Source of the DNA: Candidatus Saccharimonadales bacterium
GTDB lineage: Bacteria > Patescibacteriota > Saccharimonadia > Saccharimonadales > UBA4665
DNA: 28,037 nt
Direction: 5' to 3'
NCBI GenBank assembly: GCA_025450135.1
Contig: JANWHZ010000056.1
Span: 1 to 28,037 of the forward strand
Shown: in pieces, positions 21,889-28,037 of the stretch
Position numbering within the stretch: the first letter of the stretch is position 1
How the letters are laid out: every line of letters begins with the position of its first letter
Program-made: the position numbers and the translations under genes
The notes under the pieces: model-generated
Database searches by the model: none
What the model was told of the DNA's origin: nothing
Seen by the model: the letters and a program-made list of their open reading frames with translations, nothing else

Positions 21889-21917
21889 TAACCACTTGAA
21901 TCGTTGCTGAACAAGAA

Positions 21918-24900
21918 TTATTTATTCGTGAAGGTAAAGCCCAGATTACCGACGTAAGCATTAGCGTTCTGGCTGGCGATGACGTCAATCTTGAAGACAA
22001 TACTGTCCCCAGCGACAAACCCACAGGTCGACGGATCAGCAGCACCAGTTGCAGTACCGGTTTGCCAAGACGACACGGAGCCTGTCGACACGGCCACTGT
22101 CGAACCACACTGTGTTAAGCCGGTGCTCGTGTCGTTACGGTAGACAGTATATTGAACAGTCGAATTTGTGCTATCAGTACGACCCATGAGTGACGTTTGG
22201 CCGGAAGAGAAGGTTTTGAATGTATCCGGCAATTGATAGGTAACATATATGCTGTATGTCTGCGAGGTGGCTTGCGGTGAAGTCCATTTATAGAAGTTGT
22301 AGGTTTCAGCACTCCCGCAGATAGTCGGCTGGCTGGAAGTACCGTCATTGATATGTAATGCACCGGAGCATATGTCAGAGGTCATAGTGCCGACGCCCGT
22401 ACCATGCAAAACGGCATTTGTATACTCAGGTGATATCGTGATGATATTGTCTGGGCTGGAACCGCATGCGCCCCAGCCGCTAGCTTCATAACACTGTAGT
22501 TTGCCGAGGGTGGTGTCATAGTACATCGACCCAAGTAGTGCATTATTGTTAGCCGCAATCGGAGCAGAGGCTGCACGGTCTAGGGTAAGTAAGGTTACCG
22601 GCCCGCCATATGCGCCACCGCCGATTGCGACGTCAGGAACTGTATTATTCGATAATGTCATCGAGAATGTGTCTACGTAGAATGTGCGTCCTGTAGCATC
22701 TGTCTGTGTGAAGTAGACATATGGGCTAGTTGCAGCCGTGCCGTCTGTGGTGATATAGCAGGTGATTTCAGTGAAAGCGGTAAGTGAGGATGAGACAGTC
22801 TGTGTGTTGTAATCAACGCAGCTGACAAAGTGGCTCCCGCCATCTCGCGAATATTGCACAGTGAAGGAGTTAAACCCTGAAGTGCTGCTCGCGACGTAAG
22901 CGGTGACTAGGTAAAGCGTGCTGGTGAAGGGATTGATAGACAGTAGGTTACGTACACCCTGGTTTGCTCCAGTTGTTACAACCTGTGCGCTGTCACTTGT
23001 GTCATTCCCCACTGTGGTGCTGCGGGTTACTGTCGCCCCCCCAACTGAGGTCCAGTTCGTGCTGAAGCTTGCTCCATTATCTACGCCACCGTCGGTGGCG
23101 TAGTTTATGTTTCCACTTACTGTGACACTAAAGTTATCTACATAGAATGTACGCGCCGTTCCGCCCGAAGTTTGCTGGATAAAGACTGCATTACTTGATG
23201 TCAGGCCCGAAGTGGGGGCAGTGAAGGTACAGTTGATCTTGGTCCAGATGCTGGTATTTACGGCTTGGGTGCTGTAATTACTACAGGCTACTGATTCGGT
23301 TGTACCATCGACTGAATAATAGACATTGAGGTTTGTGAATGCAGCGCTGCCTATAGTAAGACGGGCAGCGAACGATACATTGTACGTCAGATTTGGCGTT
23401 AACGTTGTACTAAGTGTATTGCGTGCGCCTGAGTTAGCAGTCGTGCTGGTTGCGATCGAAACCGATCCCGTGCCGTTGGCAATATATGTCGTATTGGTAT
23501 TTCGCGTAACAGTTGCACCGTTTATGCCAGCCCACTCGGTACCAAATGTATTTTCGGCGCCACCGTTTGATGCGTACTCAGTAACACTGTCATTTACCGA
23601 GAAGAGCTCAGCTGCAGAGGAGTTTTGCACTTCTAAAAGGATGCCGTTGACAGGGTTGCTGGAGCTATCGCGTATCGTAAGGCCATTTGCGTTGGTGCCG
23701 TTACTAACTACGAGCTCTGCACCTCCTGCGCTTGTCAATGTGTTGTTGTATGCTGCCTGTAATGTAGTTGAGCTAGAAGCTCCCGCTGCCGTCCAGGCTG
23801 TTCCGCTCCAGATCATTGTAGCAGTGGTGTTTTGACGCATAGCAATCAGATTGCCAGTTCCACCGCCGTTAACGGATAGAGTAAAGTCGTTTGACCCGTT
23901 AGCGGCGGTAACATATACAATCTTGCCTGCAGTTGTTATCGTTGGATTAGATAAGGTCACGGTTAGTGATGCGGCAGTGGCGTTTACGATTACAGCGCCG
24001 TTACCATCGATGCTTGCCTGGGTAATATTGCAGTTAGAGCTACAGTTCTGGGCGCCTGCCGTCTGGAATGTAGGTGTCGCCAGCACCACAGAACCCATTA
24101 CACCCGTGCCAAAGCCCGTGCCGCCTGCTACCGTGATACTGCCTCCATTAGCATTTCCTACGGTCGCATTACCGCCTTGTATGATGATTGATCCACCGGC
24201 GACGGCGGTTGTGGTGCTGGCTGTACCCTGGATGGTGAAATTATTTGGCGCGGCCGCGGAGACACCGTTGCCAAAGTAGAAATCATTTGACGTATCGAAT
24301 GTGCCGCGTGTTGTGCCGTTAGTCGAGAAGACTATGTTGCCTTTAGCCTGCAGAGTAGTAGTACCCCCGGTTGCTGACGAACTATTGCCGATTGTGACAT
24401 TAGTCGTTCCTCCTGAAGTGTTATTGTTACCGATGTTGATCGTTTGCGTACCGCTATTTAAAGTCGTGCTGCCAATCTGAATCGTGTTGGCGATGTTGCC
24501 GGTTCCAAGGTTGAGATTACCACTACCTGCTTGAATTGTTACAGCCGTAGCACCCGTAACATTGCCGATATTAAGCGTCTGCGCTGCGGCGTTGTTGCCG
24601 ATCGCTATAGTTGCCGCTGACTGCAGCGTAATGTTCCCGGCCACAGTAGAGCCTATGACCACTGTGCTGGTCGAGCTTGCCGTTCCGTTATTGCCAATAT
24701 TGATGGTCTGGACTACTGCGCCCGTAGTGTTGCCAAGCTGTACGGTATTTGCAACACCGCCGGTTCCAAGGTTGACTCCGCCGGTACCGCCCTGGATAGT
24801 TGTAGTGGAGGTGCTAGCTATGCTGCCCACCGTCACCGTCTTAGCAGCAGTACCGCCAGTACCGAAGTTGAGTGACTGAGCGCCCGTGCCTATTCCTATG

Positions 24901-27900
24901 GCGATAGTTCCTGTCTGTGCACTAATGCCACCGATGGTGATAATGCCTGTTGTCATGCCAGCACCAATGTTAACCCCGCCGGCGTTCTGGACATTGGCAA
25001 TATTCACCGTCGTGGCACCGCTTCCATTAGCAATATTGAGGTTGCTCGTACCTGTACTGCTACCGAGTACAATATTACCCGTCTGAGCCGTACCTCCTAT
25101 GGTTATGGTGCCGGTGGTGGTAGAGGCACCTAGAGCGTAAGTTGAACCAGCAACCCCATCGAGCGTGTAGTTGCCAGTTCCGACATGTTCGCTGATGCCA
25201 GTGGCACCCGTAACATTGCCTATATTAATGGTATTAGTGTTGCTGGTGCCTAAACTGATTGTGCCCGATGTAGCGGCTTGCACAGATACCGCACTACTAC
25301 CCGTGCCGCCCTGAACCAATGTCTGTGTTGCGGCTGTCGTGTTACCGAGGTTAATTGTCATGGCATTTGTAAAACCAAGACTTAGAGTATTAGTACCACC
25401 GGTATCGATGCTTAAATTGTTGCCACTGGTAGTGCTGACAGATGCGTTACTGTGGTTTAGTACTAGATCACCAGTTGAGTTAAAGGAAGTGATAGCAACG
25501 CCGCTCGAATTCTGGAGTTCTGCTAGGTCGCCAGATTGGCTTGGTGCACTCTGAACAATGAGTGGCTTATCAGTGGCGCTGACGGCACTGATGAATAGAC
25601 CACCATTGGATACCACGCCTGAAGAGGCAATGACTTGGCTAGTAGTTGCGCGGACATAGACTTCGGGGTTCGTTGCCTGGACGAGCTGTGCACCCCAAGT
25701 GGCAATAGTCTCAGTATTATTAGTAACGATGATTGTGGGTGTGACACTGACCATGCCAGAAGCTGATACGGCCTGGCTTACACTGAAGCGCTGCCAGGTA
25801 GTCGTTGCTGTGTAGGCTGCAGCTGTGCCAGTCTGTCCACCACCATTGTTCCAGTCGATACGCAGACTGAATGGCTGTGTGGTGCTATTAGCCTTCACCC
25901 AAACACTAAACGTATACGTGATGTTATTAGTCGTACAGCCAGTGGTACAGACCTGCTTAACTGTACCGCCTGCTGCTGAGCTGACTAGCTTCTCGGCACT
26001 CGTCTGGCCGTCTGGCGCTGGGTTAGAACCGGCGTCGTTCGCCGTGACTGTGACGTTCGCGGCTGTCCAAGTGGCGTTGTCGAGCTGCTCCGAGAACGTT
26101 AGCAGATTACCATACTGACCGATGCCACCGACTCCATTGTTGTAGTAGCCAGTCGTTTCTTGATTGCCACTCGCATCGAATTTTTGGAGGTTAACGCCAG
26201 TGCTGTCCTGGAGTTCGAATAGCGCGGCAGTTTGGCTAACAGCACCTTCTATGATGCCGCCAATACTAGTTGAGGCTGCGCTCTGGATATTGAAGTTAGC
26301 ACTGGTCTGGGCCGAAGTATTGTTATATATGTAAGAACCATTGCCGGCGCCACTGCCGCACGACGTTAAGGCCTTGGTGCTACTGTCACGACAGAGGACT
26401 TGGCTGTTTGCTCCGCCTGCGCCAAGCGTAGTAACTGTTACTCCACCCACGCTCTGTAGGGTAGTTGTGCCGGCCACAGTAGAGCCTATGACCACTGTGC
26501 TGGTCGAGCTTGCCGTTCCGTTATTGCCAATATTGATGGTCTGACTAACAGCTCCAGTTGTGCTACCAATCTGAACCGTCTGTGCTACTGCATTGTTAGC
26601 AATTCCCAATGTTCCGCCCTGAGTCTGGATCGATAGATTTCCAGTGCCTGCCTGGAGCAATAGGGAAGAAGTGCTATTAGTTGAGCCAATAGTGACACCT
26701 TGGACGGCTGCACCATTACCGACAGCGATTGTATGTGCTGCAGCATTGGTGCCTATGTTGATAGTCGCTGCGTTGGCAGTGCCTACATTAAGCGTTCCGC
26801 TAGCTACGCTATCTAAGGTACCCAAGATACCAATGCCTGAGATATTGAAGTTACCATTCTGCTGAGTGCCGGGAGATGAACCCTGCAGCTGAATATAGCC
26901 GCCACTGGCTGAGCTGCTACCAACTACTCGCCACAAACTGGCCCCTACGTCGTAGACAAGTGAAACCGAGGCCCCTGAAGGTACCGATAAGTCGGCACCA
27001 GTGCCTGTACTGATCTGGTTTGCAGCACTGCTGCCGCCGTTTAAATTGCTTAAGGTTGCCGATTGTGAGGCGGCATTTATAAGAGTTAGTATACGGCCGT
27101 CTACACCATTGGCTATGCCGGTGATGGTCTGTTCTGAGCTGCCTGTTAGACGTATCACGGCGCCTGTACCGAAGTTAACATTGTTTGTGGAGCCAGTGAC
27201 GCTATAATCGGAGCCTTTTTGGAAAGCTATGTTGGCAGCGTTGGTTACCGAGAAGTTGGCTGACACTGTGGTTGCACCTTGAAGCGCGACATTACCCGTA
27301 CCGGTTGAGAATGTATTGCTACCGTTCACACTGGTAGGCCCGCTGAGGCTGATTCCACCACTCCCGCTCTGTAAGGTAAGTGTCGAAGTACTATTGGTTG
27401 AGCCGATTGTAATACCTTGAGCAGCTGCACCGTCGCCAATTGCGATTGTATGTGCTGCATTATTTGTTGCAATGTTAATGTTGCTCGCATTAGCGTTACC
27501 AATATTGACGTTACCGTTTGCTCCACTGCCACTGGCTATGCCCGCATCGATGGTGATGTTGCCACCGTTACCGTTTGTTCCACCGCCATTGCCACCCTGT
27601 AATATAAGATTACCTCCTGCTAAGGCGCTGCCCCCGCTACCTGCGGTTCCGGAAGTAATAGTTAGCGATCTGCCAGCTACTCCAGCACCCGACGTTGCCA
27701 CCGAAAGTGTATGATTTGCGTTAGAGCCAAAGGTAATGTCTCCAGCGTTTCCCAAGATAAAAGCATCACTGCCGCTGGCTTGTAGGTCGACGAAGTTGCC
27801 GCCAGCTCCAGTTTTGTTGAGATAGATACTATTGGTGCTGTTTGAGGCATCTGTTTGTAGGCCTTGGGCTAGCTGTACGTATTGTGAGCTTGCCAGTCCT

Positions 27901-28037
27901 CCTAGTTGGCCGGCATTAAGTGCATACGGAGTAGAACTGAGACGCTTCATTGGAGTCATTTCTCCATCACCGCCACAGTTTGTGTCGAATGTGGTAGTGA
28001 TGGTACATGACGAGGTATTACCAATGTCTACTGATAG
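21918..28037 (-). CDS. Giant tail-fibre-like beta-repeat surface protein (5' end outside window)
   Basis: At least 2039 residues; the frame stays open through the window edge, so the N-terminus, including any export signal, is missing. In order (counting from the Met at 27959): MKRLSSTPYALNAGQLGG, the RLxSxPYAxNA motif of tail-fibre-type proteins; a long array of short beta repeats (TINIGNxxxAxTIxIGxxxG, about 60-560); a carbohydrate-binding-like domain (about 615-775, starting NLLTFSEQLDNATW, as seen in phage tail proteins); a second repeat array (about 790-1450); two tandem CBM4/9-like domains (1458-1620 and 1620-1775), both ending in RTFYVDxFS; a YYDTTLGKLQCYE segment; and a C-terminal beta domain. 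The repeats suggest a beta-solenoid or fibrous stalk. Most likely a surface fibre for attachment; prophage origin is possible but no phage genes surround it. Confidence 0.85.
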   Translation of the reverse strand, partial: LSVDIGNTSSCTITTTFDTNCGGDGEMTPMKRLSSTPYALNAGQLGGLASSQYVQLAQGLQTDASNSTNSIYLNKTGAGGNFVDLQASGSDAFILGNAGDITFGSNANHTLSVATSGAGVAGRSLTITSGTAGSGGSALAGGNLILQGGNGGGTNGNGGNITIDAGIASGSGANGNVNIGNANASNINIATNNAAHTIAIGDGAAAQGITIGSTNSTSTLTLQSGSGGISLSGPTSVNGSNTFSTGTGNVALQGATTVSANFSVTNAANIAFQKGSDYSVTGSTNNVNFGTGAVIRLTGSSEQTITGIANGVDGRILTLINAASQSATLSNLNGGSSAANQISTGTGADLSVPSGASVSLVYDVGASLWRVVGSSSASGGYIQLQGSSPGTQQNGNFNISGIGILGTLDSVASGTLNVGTANAATINIGTNAAAHTIAVGNGAAVQGVTIGSTNSTSSLLLQAGTGNLSIQTQGGTLGIANNAVAQTVQIGSTTGAVSQTINIGNNGTASSTSTVVIGSTVAGTTTLQSVGGVTVTTLGAGGANSQVLCRDSSTKALTSCGSGAGNGSYIYNNTSAQTSANFNIQSAASTSIGGIIEGAVSQTAALFELQDSTGVNLQKFDASGNQETTGYYNNGVGGIGQYGNLLTFSEQLDNATWTAANVTVTANDAGSNPAPDGQTSAEKLVSSAAGGTVKQVCTTGCTTNNITYTFSVWVKANSTTQPFSLRIDWNNGGGQTGTAAAYTATTTWQRFSVSQAVSASGMVSVTPTIIVTNNTETIATWGAQLVQATNPEVYVRATTSQVIASSGVVSNGGLFISAVSATDKPLIVQSAPSQSGDLAELQNSSGVAITSFNSTGDLVLNHSNASVSTTSGNNLSIDTGGTNTLSLGFTNAMTINLGNTTAATQTLVQGGTGSSAVSVQAATSGTISLGTSNTNTINIGNVTGATGISEHVGTGNYTLDGVAGSTYALGASTTTGTITIGGTAQTGNIVLGSSTGTSNLNIANGSGATTVNIANVQNAGGVNIGAGMTTGIITIGGISAQTGTIAIGIGTGAQSLNFGTGGTAAKTVTVGSIASTSTTTIQGGTGGVNLGTGGVANTVQLGNTTGAVVQTINIGNNGTASSTSTVVIGSTVAGNITLQSAATIAIGNNAAAQTLNIGNVTGATAVTIQAGSGNLNLGTGNIANTIQIGSTTLNSGTQTINIGNNNTSGGTTNVTIGNSSSATGGTTTLQAKGNIVFSTNGTTRGTFDTSNDFYFGNGVSAAAPNNFTIQGTASTTTAVAGGSIIIQGGNATVGNANGGSITVAGGTGFGTGVMGSVVLATPTFQTAGAQNCSSNCNITQASIDGNGAVIVNATAASLTVTLSNPTITTAGKIVYVTAANGSNDFTLSVNGGGTGNLIAMRQNTTATMIWSGTAWTAAGASSSTTLQAAYNNTLTSAGGAELVVSNGTNANGLTIRDSSSNPVNGILLEVQNSSAAELFSVNDSVTEYASNGGAENTFGTEWAGINGATVTRNTNTTYIANGTGSVSIATSTTANSGARNTLSTTLTPNLTYNVSFAARLTIGSAAFTNLNVYYSVDGTTESVACSNYSTQAVNTSIWTKINCTFTAPTSGLTSSNAVFIQQTSGGTARTFYVDNFSVTVSGNINYATDGGVDNGASFSTNWTSVGGATVTRSTTVGNDTSDSAQVVTTGANQGVRNLLSINPFTSTLYLVTAYVASSTSGFNSFTVQYSRDGGSHFVSCVDYNTQTVSSSLTAFTEITCYITTDGTAATSPYVYFTQTDATGRTFYVDTFSMTLSNNTVPDVAIGGGAYGGPVTLLTLDRAASAPIAANNNALLGSMYYDTTLGKLQCYEASGWGACGSSPDNIITISPEYTNAVLHGTGVGTMTSDICSGALHINDGTSSQPTICGSAETYNFYKWTSPQATSQTYSIYVTYQLPDTFKTFSSGQTSLMGRTDSTNSTVQYTVYRNDTSTGLTQCGSTVAVSTGSVSSWQTGTATGAADPSTCGFVAGDSIVFKIDVIASQNANAYVGNLGFTFTNK
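24637..24710. repeat. 74-bp perfect direct repeat, copy 1
   Basis: Identical over 74 bp to 26470-26543 within the tail-fibre-like gene. It encodes TINIGNNGTASSTSTVVIGS plus the following residues. The identity at third codon positions contrasts with the divergent neighbouring repeats and indicates recent duplication or gene conversion. Confidence 0.95.
26470..26543. repeat. 74-bp perfect direct repeat, copy 2
   Basis: Second copy, same orientation, 1833 bp from the first. This distance is a multiple of three, so a crossover between the two copies would delete or duplicate 611 codons without a frameshift. Confidence 0.95.

Noticed and set aside
24400..27500. CRISPR-like array
   Set aside because: Repeats are in-frame coding units of variable sequence and spacing, not uniform repeats with unique spacers.
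22382..27714. Long open frames on the plus strand opposite the fibre-like gene, rich in Pro/Val/Leu
   Set aside because: They are complements of the Gly/Ser/Thr/Asn-rich code of the minus-strand gene; the biased composition removes stop codons on the opposite strand.
1..28037. Alternative genetic code with TGA as Gly
   Set aside because: thrS and the 4886-5326 gene stop at TGA at the expected family length, with the next gene or intergenic signals directly after; no gene needs TGA read-through.
21918..28037. Prophage region
   Set aside because: The tail-fibre-like protein is the only phage-like element; no integrase, capsid, terminase or portal gene is present, and the neighbours are cellular surface proteins.

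Overview
The window looks like a chromosomal segment of a Patescibacteria/CPR bacterium, most likely Candidatus Saccharibacteria (TM7). This assignment is inferred from gene content and protein style; no search was run. The supporting points are a threonyl-tRNA synthetase without a TGS domain, a short NrdR-like repressor, a winged-helix/nucleotidyltransferase-like protein paired with a degenerate MBL-fold protein, a compact GT2 synthase, and very large exported repeat proteins. TGA is used as an ordinary stop (for example thrS and the 4886-5326 gene), so the SR1/Gracilibacteria code does not apply.

Region 1 (1-5976) holds a small possible membrane protein and a DipZ-type CcdA/thioredoxin fusion on the minus strand. 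Then come an ArsR-like repressor with a YCII-like protein, a single-pass pilin-like protein, a DHA2-type MFS exporter with an overlapping DUF1003-like membrane protein, and a MEDS-domain sensor protein. Region 2 (6000-9100) holds tRNA-Thr(CGT), tRNA-Gly(CCC), a small membrane protein translationally coupled to a GT2 glycosyltransferase, a convergent NrdR-like gene, a small minus-strand transcription unit and tRNA-Val(GAC).

Region 3 (9100-15141) is mostly housekeeping: a structured thrS leader with a terminator, then thrS, an alkyltransferase-like gene and miaA in a tight plus-strand cluster. The winged-helix protein, MBL-fold protein, rpmB (minus) and a site-2-type M50 protease follow, then a structured non-coding stretch that leads into tRNA-Pro(GGG).

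Region 4 (15271-28037, all minus strand) is a surface-protein locus. Its largest member (cut by the window edge) is a tail-fibre-like beta-repeat protein of at least 2039 residues with carbohydrate-binding-like domains. Downstream of it are a 1909-residue membrane-anchored protein with 18 Kelch motifs and a Gly-rich domain inserted in the first one, and a 270-residue single-pass protein with a similar cytoplasmic tail. This set is plausibly used for adhesion to a host cell, in keeping with an epibiotic lifestyle (inference).

A recurring regulatory theme is a -10 box, often an extended TGn form, placed 5-8 nt upstream of the start codon. This predicts leaderless mRNAs for at least eight genes, and it changes the preferred start of some of them.
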